A DNA stretch of 64,000 bases, taken from positions 124,001 through 188,000 of the forward strand of contig CBFFRQ010000019.1 of assembly GCA_965644315.1 (NCBI GenBank). Reading direction: 5' to 3'. The notes beneath the pieces were generated by a model, which saw only the letters and a program-made list of their open reading frames with translations, was not told the origin of the DNA and made no database searches. This stretch comes from Caecitellus pseudoparvulus (taxonomy: Eukaryota; Bigyra: Bicosoecida). Each line of letters opens with the position of its first letter. Position 1 is the stretch's first letter. A program made the position numbers and the translations under genes. Shown here piece after piece: positions 38,401-48,202 of this stretch.

Positions 38401-41400
38401 CTGATGTTCGCCAGCACACTGCGAGCACGGGGCAGTGCGTACATGGACGAGACCCAGTCGCCCATGGAGGCGGGGACCTCGTTGAACCTGAAGTAGTTGC
38501 GCCACGGGGCGTTGCGCGTCATCCACCAGTCCGATGTCGGGCAGTACCCGCCATACTTGAAACGGTCGGGGAGGTTCATGTACGTCCACTTCGAGTAAAC
38601 ACGGTCCGTCCAAGGGAGGGTCACAAACCCCGACTCCCCAGATGTACCCACAGACGTGCCTTCAGTGCTGAACGAGTATGACGTGGAGTCCTTAGACCAT
38701 GTGTCCGGGCCGTACCGCTGAATGCGGCGGGCGTTCCGCGCGTGCCTCACGAAGCGGGGCGGCCCCCCCACCTCCTCATCACTGCGCGCGAGGGCCGCGT
38801 CCACAGCATTGCTCAGCGCAGCTGACGCAGCGAGGCCCTCCGTGACAGCGGCAAGGGCGTTGTTCACCAAGGCCGTCGCGTTCACTGAAATGCCCACATG
38901 CACCCTGTCCGTCACAGTCACGGTGGCAGAGGCGTCCACACCCACAATCCTGCGACTGTCTCCATCAGACGCCCACACACATGCTGCCCCTGAGCCGCCC
39001 GACTCCGCTGACCCCACAGGGTGCATGCAAAGGCTCAGCTGCCCTGCCCACTCCCCTGCGAGGTCCAAACCAAACGCCGATGCCGCAGATGGCAGGTCAT
39101 ACACCTCATCCATCGACCACTCAGCGGTCAGCACGCCATCACGGCTGGCAGAGGGCAAACCCTCCTCCGTACGGCGCTTGCCTGGCTCGCCGAACGCTGA
39201 CCCACTCAGGAATGCAGCGCTGCTGGCGTAGTTCAGCAGCTTCAACATGTTCCATGCGCCGTAGCCATACACCGGAGTGTACTGGCTGGTCAATGTCTGC
39301 TCGTCCCACCCCGACAGCCACTGCACACCCTCGTCAAAGCCCGTCGGCACCATGTTGTCAGGCACGTCAGGCAGGATGGTGGTGTTGTGTGCGTATGGCC
39401 AGGCACACAGCTGCGTGCCGATGAAGCCCGCTGGGCCCGTGCCGGGTGTGTCACGTTCAGTCTGCACCCACCAGTCTCGGCCCGAAGCGGTCAAGCCGAG
39501 GTTCCCCTCCTTGTCGCACACGCGCACAGGCAGCGAGCCGACCGTGAAGGTGTCCAAGACGCCTTGCTCGTCGCTGTAGCTCCACGCCAAGTCGTTGTTG
39601 ATTGCCATGATGGGCTGCACCACCACTGCCAGGTTCCGAACATGCCACAAAGGCAACAACAACGGCGCCACAGGTGTCGCCGCCCGCGCCAGCCGGATGT
39701 CAGAGCTGGACACTGCCACCGCTGCGCTCTGCAACCCCGTCACAGCTGTCGCTCGGAACTCCGCCGACATGCTGGGCGACGCCACTGCATCATATGCATG
39801 CTGTCCACACACGCTCGCCAAGGTCATGTTCACCAGCAGCTCCACTCTGATGATGGGTGTGCCGCGCGGAATGCTCACAGTCACTCCACGCAGCCCGCAG
39901 TCCAACACCGTCGACTCGCTGCCGCCGCCGCCGCCGGACAGTGTGAGGTTGGTGGAAATGCCACTGGCAGGGAACACCACACCGTAGTCACTGGGCCGAC
40001 GGTCATCTGTGTCCAACTCTACCTTCACTGTTGCCAAATCGGGCTGTGTGGCGGGATACGGCGTCTCCACACTCACACTGCGCAGCCCAGCCATCTGCAC
40101 ACGAGGACGTGTGACGCGGCTCAGCGCCCGACCTGCGCCAGCAGGCAGCATATCCTCTGGCAAGGTCGCAGTACTCAACAGTGGGACCCACGCAAGGGAA
40201 GGCAGTGAGCTCACCATCAACACCGCAGGAGACTGTGCCACCCACAGCATCGTGCTCGGGGACCGAAGTGACGCCAACAGGCGCTGCACTGATGCGTGCA
40301 TGCTGGCCTCCACGTCGTCCATCGCGTCCTCTGACGCCTGCGATGCTGCAGGCAGCAGTGCACTCCAGTCCGGCGCATCGTGGGTGTCAGGGCTCAGCAT
40401 GTGCAAGGCAGCCGCGCCAACAGCCTCCAGAGCCGAAGGCTGCACCGCCGCGCGGGCAGCATCACCCATCGACCGTGTCACTGCCACAGCCACGGTGTCC
40501 TTTACCGATGGATCCACCCAATAGATGGATGCATCGACGCTTGCTGGAGCTGTGGGGCCAACCCACGACACTCCGCGCAACTGACAAGCTGCTTCAGCCG
40601 TCGACATGGAAGGGACTGCCTGCTCAGACCCAGCCTCGCGGTCCGCCAACAACAGCATCACGTCAGACTGCACAGTCACAGACACTGCAGGGTGCAGGTC
40701 AAACACGCCGCCAACCATGTCCTGCAGAGCTGGCAACTGTGTGCTGGGCCACGCAAGGGGTTGCCGACCCTGCGAACTTGTCGCGGCAGTGGATGTCCCA
40801 ACGCCCTCCACGACCTCAGACCCGGTACCGCCAGACGACGCAGGCGCAGGTGCGCTGCTGCCTGCGTCGGCATCGCCGTCGTCCATCACCACAGTGACTG
40901 GCGCTGTGCCTCGGGCGCTGCTGGGGTCCAACACGAAGGACACCTCATGCGTACCCACACGAAGGCCCCACAGCCGCAGTGCAACGGAACACACCACCTG
41001 CGCGCCCTGCCCAGCGCCTGCATCACCCAGTGACATCGTCACTGTGCCTGACCATGATGATGTCGGGGACGCCGCAGAGCATGTCCCTGCACCACGCTTC
41101 ACCTCCCCGGCAAGTGCCTCCGCCTGCGCGCCTTCGTGCCGCACGCGGCAACTTGTCGGGCACGCACTCCACGCAACGCCATGCACGTCCAGCGTCAGGG
41201 AAGCGTTCAGCTTCGCCTGCACATGGCCGGGGACGGAGTTCTCTGCTGCCCACGAGCTCACATGCAAGTCCGCTGAGTGCAGCGTTGGGGAGCCAGCTGG
41301 TGCCAAGCCCTGCAGCTCCAGAGCCAGGCCCACCAACCCTGCCAGCACAGGCAGCGCCACCAGGAGCCAGCGGGTGTGACTGCTTGGCTTGGTGGTGGCT

Positions 41401-41477
41401 TGGTTGAGTCTTTGTTTGTCTTTGCGGGTGTTGGCTGGGGTCGGGGGCGCAGGGGCGCCTTGCTGTGGGCTCTCCAT
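35481..41477 (-). CDS. Array copy A: giant double-anchored surface-type protein (intact)
   Basis: 1998 aa, no intron. The N-terminus is short and basic, then a hydrophobic segment (residues about 37-54, WLLVALPVLAGLVGLALE). An ectodomain of about 1750 residues follows with many N-glycosylation sites (for example NASL, NLTL, NMTL, NISL). Next come a low-complexity stalk of PSxSPSxS units (35709-36000), a Gly/Ser linker and a second membrane helix (VAVGVVLFVVAIVALGVVG) followed by GRRMGWFG and a short tail. Basic residues flank both helices on the end sides, so both ends should be cytosolic and the large middle part outside. I recognise no catalytic domain. The ectodomain looks like a string of beta-rich modules; a distant link to LEA2/DUF3712-type domains is only a guess. 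The tail (35481-35540) and stalk are unique to this copy. Confidence 0.85.
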   Translation of the reverse strand: MESPQQGAPAPPTPANTRKDKQRLNQATTKPSSHTRWLLVALPVLAGLVGLALELQGLAPAGSPTLHSADLHVSSWAAENSVPGHVQAKLNASLTLDVHGVAWSACPTSCRVRHEGAQAEALAGEVKRGAGTCSAASPTSSWSGTVTMSLGDAGAGQGAQVVCSVALRLWGLRVGTHEVSFVLDPSSARGTAPVTVVMDDGDADAGSSAPAPASSGGTGSEVVEGVGTSTAATSSQGRQPLAWPSTQLPALQDMVGGVFDLHPAVSVTVQSDVMLLLADREAGSEQAVPSMSTAEAACQLRGVSWVGPTAPASVDASIYWVDPSVKDTVAVAVTRSMGDAARAAVQPSALEAVGAAALHMLSPDTHDAPDWSALLPAASQASEDAMDDVEASMHASVQRLLASLRSPSTMLWVAQSPAVLMVSSLPSLAWVPLLSTATLPEDMLPAGAGRALSRVTRPRVQMAGLRSVSVETPYPATQPDLATVKVELDTDDRRPSDYGVVFPASGISTNLTLSGGGGGSESTVLDCGLRGVTVSIPRGTPIIRVELLVNMTLASVCGQHAYDAVASPSMSAEFRATAVTGLQSAAVAVSSSDIRLARAATPVAPLLLPLWHVRNLAVVVQPIMAINNDLAWSYSDEQGVLDTFTVGSLPVRVCDKEGNLGLTASGRDWWVQTERDTPGTGPAGFIGTQLCAWPYAHNTTILPDVPDNMVPTGFDEGVQWLSGWDEQTLTSQYTPVYGYGAWNMLKLLNYASSAAFLSGSAFGEPGKRRTEEGLPSASRDGVLTAEWSMDEVYDLPSAASAFGLDLAGEWAGQLSLCMHPVGSAESGGSGAACVWASDGDSRRIVGVDASATVTVTDRVHVGISVNATALVNNALAAVTEGLAASAALSNAVDAALARSDEEVGGPPRFVRHARNARRIQRYGPDTWSKDSTSYSFSTEGTSVGTSGESGFVTLPWTDRVYSKWTYMNLPDRFKYGGYCPTSDWWMTRNAPWRNYFRFNEVPASMGDWVSSMYALPRARSVLANISLSVDVADVRNGGAVILAVRGEGELDAGGLQEAVSQNGVSVQASDAGGAAEATAEWLWKRVKNSTEPTMPPAAALRLAIQEHLAHAGASDGEVKVLAKQQKYRTPAELPPTVNPFDNMWVPWLAVSGLGPVFDATPLATYIANRRTGNGAALLWPNFHSACIGEYFQKPLCTPSGSVLVAMRGACAPGAMPADCNATGVSFGSMCVGQVVAGGTRDSVSWDAPSKPMVRVDAFKYPVLPLLPYNHLTATLPLRPLLLQASLLLDSTAGAIIVAAGLRGTMQELQAPEVNASSSALYVTAAASPGQSALGLPVVEVQAKMPCDSMSGAGPACPQQVGVSGTVFVPDAGSAMRPLAVGLLPSVSWGIAGSTSVSRKALLQLAREAASRWSRAGALQVEVRVLLPSTQSVTQQPLQLAGELVLGVSDSGAARGQTGVSLLPNVSVGGASVLELWTQGGAPVNVGAATHGQSRVGTFPASGLPGDVQAWVKWLSYGSMLASAQVRVDGDSFPLLRGVHVAELPGSPALREAKSLLCGFAGSVWGRAGGVCDRVVSAVTDALGDDDEGLVLYPNRQAVDDSASMTSGTTSTSTIGSVPGVTFRSSHWVAKVPGVELPSLSGSGLGLPWAGGVQVAPAACAEAASCLSWLTPGATTVWSLLPYVQVRLTEEACSPAAPQAYLQTIRDTLQAWYTGAGQGVPLSERVLHSACGGGRSACMVLRGRASKVQYVLTERLGSPVWRGTCRMRVEVGPANASQSVAVGGDAPCGVEVEHGAWLDCLARVEGGDGDGVVTGGVGVTDMMGTVPAPLPSASPSASPSVSPSASPSASASVVVSPYATPSVTASVTATASVSPSVSPSVSAAISPSSSPVILPSASTTPSIAPSSLPSFGTSTASPTASGGPQGAGGGGSSSSTSGGLSAGGAAGVAVGVVLFVVAIVALGVVGRRMGWFGTKPEVEAVQTTKVPLATVVSPLRGGR
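35709..36000 (-). repeat. PSxSPS stalk-coding minisatellite of array copy A
   Basis: Imperfect short units (GGTGACGCTGATGG-like on the plus strand) code for a Pro/Ser/Thr-rich, probably O-glycosylated stalk. The corresponding segments in B, C and D (near 42109-42320, 48434-48645 and 54758-54969) are shorter and of different order. Confidence 0.7.
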
Positions 41478-41877
41478 GGTCCGGGTGCAAAGTTCGGAAC
41501 TTCACTTGCTGCAAAGGAGAGGAGATGGGGATAGCAGCCTGTCCCTTAGTCAGAGAGTTGAGAATGGTCCAAGGAGATATGTTGGACCAGAAGAAGTATC
41601 GTGAATTGGTATTGTCTTGACGAATGCTTTTATTTCGAGGGAGTGGTTGCCAGGGAGAATTACTTGCGCCGCTCGATCTTTTCCCTGACAAGGCTCAAGC
41701 TGTACCTGGCACTCGGAAGGAACTGAAACAGGCACCGCTAAAGGCACACACCTCAAGAATCCTCAAGGACACGTACACTTTTAGCTAGGGAACCTCAGCT
41801 AGATCAGCTGCATAGAGCAGCACTTCCTTGTTGTACAAGAAAAGACCACGCCGCTTTGCACGCACTGCATTGAAGGC
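41478..41877 (-). promoter_or_regulatory. Array spacer 1 (promoter of copy A, 3' flank of copy B)
   Basis: 400 bp, essentially identical to 47803-48202 and 54127-54526. It has to provide the promoter and 5' UTR of copy A and the 3' UTR of copy B. A short imperfect palindrome (AGCTAG...CTAG) lies near 41781-41803. No gene is inside. Confidence 0.55.
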
Positions 41878-44800
41878 TCAAACTCTTTGAAGAGGGGACA
41901 CCACTGTTGTGGTTGGAGCACCTGAGCTGGCTTTCACTGCCTCCACCTCTGGCTTGGTCCCAAACCAACCCATACGCCGCCCCACCACACCCAAAGCCAC
42001 GATTGCCACCACAAACAGCACCACTCCAACAGCCACACCGGCGGCACCTCCAGCACTCAGCCCTCCGGACGTGGAGCTAGACGACCCACCCCCTCCTGCA
42101 CCTTGCGGACGGCCTGAAGCAGCTGGCGACGCAACTGTGCTTGGAGCACTGCTTGACGTTGCTCGTGGAGGGAGAGGCTGCACAGATGATGATGCTGATG
42201 CTGACGGGGACACGGCAACAGGTGGCGATGCGGACTGTGATGGAGACACAGAGGGTGATGCAGATACAGATGCAGTTGGAGACACAGAGGGTGACGCCGA
42301 TGGCGACGCTGACGGCAACGGCGCCGGCACCGTCCCCATCACATCAGTCACTCCCACGCCCCCTGTCACGACTCCGTCCCCATCACCACCCTCCACACGC
42401 GCAAGACAATCCAACCACGCCCCATGCTCCACCTCAACACCGCATGGAGCGTCGCCCCCAACTGCCACAGACTGAGACGCGTTCGCAGGGCCCACCTCCA
42501 CACGCATGCGGCACGTGCCACGCCAGACGGGCGACCCCAGACGCTCCGTCAAGACATACTGCACCTTCGACGCTCGGCCCCGCAGCACCATACACGCAGA
42601 CCTGCCGCCTCCACATGCACTGTGCAGCACCCGCTCAGACAATGGCACACCCTGGCCAGCGCCTGTGTACCAGGCCTGCAGCGTGTCCCTGATGGTCTGC
42701 AGGTACGCTTGTGGCGCGGCCGGGCTGCACGCCTCCTCCGTCAAGCGCACCTGCACGTACGGCAAGAGCGACCACACAGTGGTGGCACCAGGCGTCAACC
42801 AGCTCAAACAAGACGCCGCCTCCGCACATGCTGCCGGCGCGACCTGCACACCCCCCGCCCACGGCAAGCCCAACCCACTCCCCGACAGGGACGGCAGCTC
42901 CACACCTGGCACCTTGGCCACCCAGTGACTGGAGCGGAAGGTCACCCCCGGCACACTGCCGATCGTGCTCGTAGATGTCGTGCCGCTCGTCATGCTCGCG
43001 CTGTCGTCCACAGCCTGCCTGTTGGGGTACAGCACGAGGCCCTCGTCGTCGTCGCCCAGGGCGTCCGTCACAGCAGACACCACCCGGTCGCAAACGCCCC
43101 CAGCCCGACCCCACACAGAGCCAGCAAACCCGCACAGCAGCGACTTCGCCTCCCGCAGCGCAGGGCTTCCCGGCAGCTCCGCCACATGCACACCTCGCAA
43201 CAAGGGGAAGCTGTCGCCGTCCACTCGCACCTGCGCCGACGCCAACATGCTCCCGTACGACAACCACTTCACCCACGCCTGCACATCGCCAGGCAGCCCA
43301 GATGCTGGAAACGTACCCACACGACTCTGGCCATGTGTAGCTGCTCCAACGTTCACCGGCGCCCCCCCCTGCGTCCACAGCTCAAGCACAGACGCCCCCC
43401 CGACGCTGACGTTGGGCAGCAGCGACACACCAGTCTGGCCGCGGGCTGCACCCGAGTCCGACACTCCCAGCACGAGCTCCCCTGCGAGCTGCAGCGGCTG
43501 CTGCGTCACAGACTGTGTGCTGGGCAACAGCACCCGCACCTCCACTTGCAACGCGCCCGCTCGACTCCACCTCGACGCAGCCTCCCGTGCAAGCTGCAAC
43601 AAGGCCTTGCGCGACACGCTGGTGGAGCCTGCGATGCCCCAGCTCACGCTCGGCAGCAGGCCCACCGCCAACGGACGCATCGCAGACCCTGCATCAGGCA
43701 CGAACACCGTCCCACTCACGCCCACTTGCTGCGGACACGCTGGCCCTGCCCCCGACATGCTGTCACATGGCATCTTCGCCTGCACCTCCACCACCGGTAA
43801 ACCCAAGGCACTCTGCCCCGGGCTCGCTGCCGCTGTCACGTACAGTGCGCTGGAGCTCGCATTCACCTCCGGCGCTTGCAACTCCTGCATGGTGCCTCGC
43901 AGCCCCGCCGCAACGATGATCGCGCCAGCGGTGCTGTCCAGCAGCAAACTCGCCTGCAGCAGCAGTGGCCGCAGTGGCAGCGTGGCAGTCAGGTGGTTGT
44001 ATGGCAGCAGCGGCAGCACAGGGTACTTGAACGCGTCCACACGCACCATGGGCTTCGACGGCGCGTCCCACGACACCGAATCGCGTGTGCCGCCTGCCAC
44101 CACCTGCCCAACACACATGGAGCCAAACGACACGCCGGTCGCGTTACAGTCCGCCGGCATGGCGCCAGGTGCACAGGCGCCCCGCATGGCCACCAAGACA
44201 GACCCCGATGGCGTGCACAATGGCTTCTGGAAGTACTCGCCGATGCAAGCGCTGTGGAAGTTGGGCCACAACAACGCTGCGCCGTTGCCTGTCCGGCGGT
44301 TGGCGATGTACGTTGCCAGTGGAGTCGCGTCAAACACCGGCCCCAGACCAGACACAGCCAGCCACGGCACCCACATGTTGTCAAAAGGGTTCACCGTTGG
44401 TGGCAGCTCCGCGGGCGTGCGGTACTTCTGCTGCTTCGCAAGCACCTTCACCTCACCGTCACTGGCGCCTGCATGTGCCAAGTGCTCCTGAATCGCCAAC
44501 CGCAACGCAGCTGCAGGCGGCATCGTCGGCTCTGTGGAATTCTTCACGCGCTTCCACAGCCACTCGGCAGTGGCTTCTGCAGCGCCACCAGCATCGGACG
44601 CCTGCACCGACACGCCGTTCTGCGACACCGCCTCCTGCAAACCGCCCGCATCCAACTCGCCCTCACCACGCACGGCCAGGATCACAGCGCCACCATTCCG
44701 CACATCCGCCACATCAACACTCAGGCTGATGTTCGCCAGCACACTGCGAGCACGGGGCAGTGCGTACATGGACGAGACCCAGTCGCCCATGGAGGCGGGG

Positions 44801-47800
44801 ACCTCGTTGAACCTGAAGTAGTTGCGCCACGGGGCGTTGCGCGTCATCCACCAGTCCGATGTCGGGCAGTACCCGCCATACTTGAAACGGTCGGGGAGGT
44901 TCATGTACGTCCACTTCGAGTAAACACGGTCCGTCCAAGGGAGGGTCACAAACCCCGACTCCCCAGATGTACCCACAGACGTGCCTTCAGTGCTGAACGA
45001 GTATGACGTGGAGTCCTTAGACCATGTGTCCGGGCCGTACCGCTGAATGCGGCGGGCGTTCCGCGCGTGCCTCACGAAGCGGGGCGGCCCCCCCACCTCC
45101 TCATCACTGCGCGCGAGGGCCGCGTCCACAGCATTGCTCAGCGCAGCTGACGCAGCGAGGCCCTCCGTGACAGCGGCAAGGGCGTTGTTCACCAAGGCCG
45201 TCGCGTTCACTGAAATGCCCACATGCACCCTGTCCGTCACAGTCACGGTGGCAGAGGCGTCCACACCCACAATCCTGCGACTGTCTCCATCAGACGCCCA
45301 CACACATGCTGCCCCTGAGCCGCCCGACTCCGCTGACCCCACAGGGTGCATGCAAAGGCTCAGCTGCCCTGCCCACTCCCCTGCGAGGTCCAAACCAAAC
45401 GCCGATGCCGCAGATGGCAGGTCATACACCTCATCCATCGACCACTCAGCGGTCAGCACGCCATCACGGCTGGCAGAGGGCAAACCCTCCTCCGTACGGC
45501 GCTTGCCTGGCTCGCCGAACGCTGACCCACTCAGGAATGCAGCGCTGCTGGCGTAGTTCAGCAGCTTCAACATGTTCCATGCGCCGTAGCCATACACCGG
45601 AGTGTACTGGCTGGTCAATGTCTGCTCGTCCCACCCCGACAGCCACTGCACACCCTCGTCAAAGCCCGTCGGCACCATGTTGTCAGGCACGTCAGGCAGG
45701 ATGGTGGTGTTGTGTGCGTATGGCCAGGCACACAGCTGCGTGCCGATGAAGCTCGCTGGGCCCGTGCCGGGTGTGTCACGTTCAGTCTGCACCCACCAGT
45801 CTCGGCCCGAAGCGGTCAAGCCGAGGTTCCCCTCCTTGTCGCACACGCGCACAGGCAGCGAGCCGACCGTGAAGGTGTCCAAGACGCCTTGCTCGTCGCT
45901 GTAGCTCCACGCCAAGTCGTTGTTGATTGCCATGATGGGCTGCACCACCACTGCCAGGTTCCGAACATGCCACAAAGGCAACAACAACGGCGCCACAGGT
46001 GTCGCCGCCCGCGCCAGCCGGATGTCAGAGCTGGACACTGCCACCGCTGCGCTCTGCAACCCCGTCACAGCTGTCGCTCGGAACTCCGCCGACATGCTGG
46101 GCGACGCCACTGCATCATATGCATGCTGTCCACACACGCTCGCCAAGGTCATGTTCACCAGCAGCTCCACTCTGATGATGGGTGTGCCGCGCGGAATGCT
46201 CACAGTCACTCCACGCAGCCCGCAGTCCAACACCGTCGACTCGCTGCCGCCGCCGCCGCCGGACAGTGTGAGGTTGGTGGAAATGCCACTGGCAGGGAAC
46301 ACCACACCGTAGTCACTGGGCCGACGGTCATCTGTGTCCAACTCTACCTTCACTGTTGCCAAATCGGGCTGTGTGGCGGGATACGGCGTCTCCACACTCA
46401 CACTGCGCAGCCCAGCCATCTGCACACGAGGACGTGTGACGCGGCTCAGCGCCCGACCTGCGCCAGCAGGCAGCATATCCTCTGGCAAGGTCGCAGTACT
46501 CAACAGTGGGACCCACGCAAGGGAAGGCAGTGAGCTCACCATCAACACCGCAGGAGACTGTGCCACCCACAGCATCGTGCTCGGGGACCGAAGTGACGCC
46601 AACAGGCGCTGCACTGATGCGTGCATGCTGGCCTCCACGTCGTCCATCGCGTCCTCTGACGCCTGCGATGCTGCAGGCAGCAGTGCACTCCAGTCCGGCG
46701 CATCGTGGGTGTCAGGGCTCAGCATGTGCAAGGCAGCCGCGCCAACAGCCTCCAGAGCCGAAGGCTGCACCGCCGCGCGGGCAGCATCACCCATCGACCG
46801 TGTCACTGCCACAGCCACGGTGTCCTTTACCGATGGATCCACCCAATAGATGGATGCATCGACGCTTGCTGGAGCTGTGGGGCCAACCCACGACACTCCG
46901 CGCAACTGACAAGCTGCTTCAGCCGTCGACATGGAAGGGACTGCCTGCTCAGACCCAGCCTCGCGGTCCGCCAACAACAGCATCACGTCAGACTGCACAG
47001 TCACAGACACTGCAGGGTGCAGGTCAAACACGCCGCCAACCATGTCCTGCAGAGCTGGCAACTGTGTGCTGGGCCACGCAAGGGGTTGCCGACCCTGCGA
47101 ACTTGTCGCGGCAGTGGATGTCCCAACGCCCTCCACGACCTCAGACCCGGTACCGCCAGACGACGCAGGCGCAGGTGCGCTGCTGCCTGCGTCGGCATCG
47201 CCGTCGTCCATCACCACAGTGACTGGCGCTGTGCCTCGGGCGCTGCTGGGGTCCAACACGAAGGACACCTCATGCGTACCCACACGAAGGCCCCACAGCC
47301 GCAGTGCAACGGAACACACCACCTGCGCGCCCTGCCCAGCGCCTGCATCACCCAGTGACATCGTCACTGTGCCTGACCATGATGATGTCGGGGACGCCGC
47401 AGAGCATGTCCCTGCACCACGCTTCACCTCCCCGGCAAGTGCCTCCGCCTGCGCGCCTTCGTGCCGCACGCGGCAACTTGTCGGGCACGCACTCCACGCA
47501 ACGCCATGCACGTCCAGCGTCAGGGAAGCGTTCAGCTTCGCCTGCACATGGCCGGGGACGGAGTTCTCTGCTGCCCACGAGCTCACATGCAAGTCCGCTG
47601 AGTGCAGCGTTGGGGAGCCAGCTGGTGCCAAGCCCTGCAGCTCCAGAGCCAGGCCCACCAACCCTGCCAGCACAGGCAGCGCCACCAGGAGCCAGCGGGT
47701 GTGACTGCTTGGCTTGGTGGTGGCTTGGTTGAGTCTTTGTTTGTCTTTGCGGGTGTTGGCTGGGGTCGGGGGCGCAGGGGCGCCTTGCTGTGGGCTCTCC

Positions 47801-47802
47801 AT
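41878..47802 (-). CDS. Array copy B: giant double-anchored surface-type protein (intact)
   Basis: 1974 aa, intronless. The ectodomain is the same as copy A apart from a few residues (for example GPAS for GPAG). The stalk is 24 residues shorter and different (TASVSASPSVSPSQS, then PPRATSSSAPS), and the cytosolic end reads KASSGAPTTTVVSP. Even so, the DNA coding for the Gly/Ser linker and second membrane helix (about 41936-42106) is the same as in copy A. The 3' end is of the type shared with C and D, while the upstream spacer is of the type shared with A and C. The G7 run at 43395-43401 is complete, so the frame is open throughout. Confidence 0.85.
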   Translation of the reverse strand: MESPQQGAPAPPTPANTRKDKQRLNQATTKPSSHTRWLLVALPVLAGLVGLALELQGLAPAGSPTLHSADLHVSSWAAENSVPGHVQAKLNASLTLDVHGVAWSACPTSCRVRHEGAQAEALAGEVKRGAGTCSAASPTSSWSGTVTMSLGDAGAGQGAQVVCSVALRLWGLRVGTHEVSFVLDPSSARGTAPVTVVMDDGDADAGSSAPAPASSGGTGSEVVEGVGTSTAATSSQGRQPLAWPSTQLPALQDMVGGVFDLHPAVSVTVQSDVMLLLADREAGSEQAVPSMSTAEAACQLRGVSWVGPTAPASVDASIYWVDPSVKDTVAVAVTRSMGDAARAAVQPSALEAVGAAALHMLSPDTHDAPDWSALLPAASQASEDAMDDVEASMHASVQRLLASLRSPSTMLWVAQSPAVLMVSSLPSLAWVPLLSTATLPEDMLPAGAGRALSRVTRPRVQMAGLRSVSVETPYPATQPDLATVKVELDTDDRRPSDYGVVFPASGISTNLTLSGGGGGSESTVLDCGLRGVTVSIPRGTPIIRVELLVNMTLASVCGQHAYDAVASPSMSAEFRATAVTGLQSAAVAVSSSDIRLARAATPVAPLLLPLWHVRNLAVVVQPIMAINNDLAWSYSDEQGVLDTFTVGSLPVRVCDKEGNLGLTASGRDWWVQTERDTPGTGPASFIGTQLCAWPYAHNTTILPDVPDNMVPTGFDEGVQWLSGWDEQTLTSQYTPVYGYGAWNMLKLLNYASSAAFLSGSAFGEPGKRRTEEGLPSASRDGVLTAEWSMDEVYDLPSAASAFGLDLAGEWAGQLSLCMHPVGSAESGGSGAACVWASDGDSRRIVGVDASATVTVTDRVHVGISVNATALVNNALAAVTEGLAASAALSNAVDAALARSDEEVGGPPRFVRHARNARRIQRYGPDTWSKDSTSYSFSTEGTSVGTSGESGFVTLPWTDRVYSKWTYMNLPDRFKYGGYCPTSDWWMTRNAPWRNYFRFNEVPASMGDWVSSMYALPRARSVLANISLSVDVADVRNGGAVILAVRGEGELDAGGLQEAVSQNGVSVQASDAGGAAEATAEWLWKRVKNSTEPTMPPAAALRLAIQEHLAHAGASDGEVKVLAKQQKYRTPAELPPTVNPFDNMWVPWLAVSGLGPVFDATPLATYIANRRTGNGAALLWPNFHSACIGEYFQKPLCTPSGSVLVAMRGACAPGAMPADCNATGVSFGSMCVGQVVAGGTRDSVSWDAPSKPMVRVDAFKYPVLPLLPYNHLTATLPLRPLLLQASLLLDSTAGAIIVAAGLRGTMQELQAPEVNASSSALYVTAAASPGQSALGLPVVEVQAKMPCDSMSGAGPACPQQVGVSGTVFVPDAGSAMRPLAVGLLPSVSWGIAGSTSVSRKALLQLAREAASRWSRAGALQVEVRVLLPSTQSVTQQPLQLAGELVLGVSDSGAARGQTGVSLLPNVSVGGASVLELWTQGGAPVNVGAATHGQSRVGTFPASGLPGDVQAWVKWLSYGSMLASAQVRVDGDSFPLLRGVHVAELPGSPALREAKSLLCGFAGSVWGRAGGVCDRVVSAVTDALGDDDEGLVLYPNRQAVDDSASMTSGTTSTSTIGSVPGVTFRSSHWVAKVPGVELPSLSGSGLGLPWAGGVQVAPAACAEAASCLSWLTPGATTVWSLLPYVQVRLTEEACSPAAPQAYLQTIRDTLQAWYTGAGQGVPLSERVLHSACGGGRSACMVLRGRASKVQYVLTERLGSPVWRGTCRMRVEVGPANASQSVAVGGDAPCGVEVEHGAWLDCLARVEGGDGDGVVTGGVGVTDVMGTVPAPLPSASPSASPSVSPTASVSASPSVSPSQSASPPVAVSPSASASSSVQPLPPRATSSSAPSTVASPAASGRPQGAGGGGSSSSTSGGLSAGGAAGVAVGVVLFVVAIVALGVVGRRMGWFGTKPEVEAVKASSGAPTTTVVSPLQRV

Positions 47803-48202
47803 GGTCCGGGTGCAAAGTTCGGAACTTCACTTGCTGCAAAGGAGAGGAGATGGGGATAGCAGCCTGTCCCTTAGTCAGAGAGTTGAGAATGGTCCAAGGA
47901 GATATGTTGGACCAGAAGAAGTATCGTGAATTGGTATTGTCTTGACGAATGCTTTTATTTCGAGGGAGTGGTTGCCAGGGAGAATTACTTGCGCCGCTCG
48001 ATCTTTTCCCTGACAAGGCTCAAGCTGTACCTGGCACTCGGAAGGAACTGAAACAGGCACCGCTAAAGGCACACACCTCAAGAATCCTCAAGGACACGTA
48101 CACTTTTAGCTAGGGAACCTCAGCTAGATCAGCTGCATAGAGCAGCACTTCCTTGTTGTACAAGAAAAGACCACGCCGCTTTGCACGCACTGCATTGAAG
48201 GC
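47803..48202 (-). promoter_or_regulatory. Array spacer 2 (promoter of copy B)
   Basis: Same 400-bp element as spacer 1, with no difference that I could find by eye in the parts compared. Copies A, B and C should therefore be driven by the same promoter sequence. Confidence 0.55.
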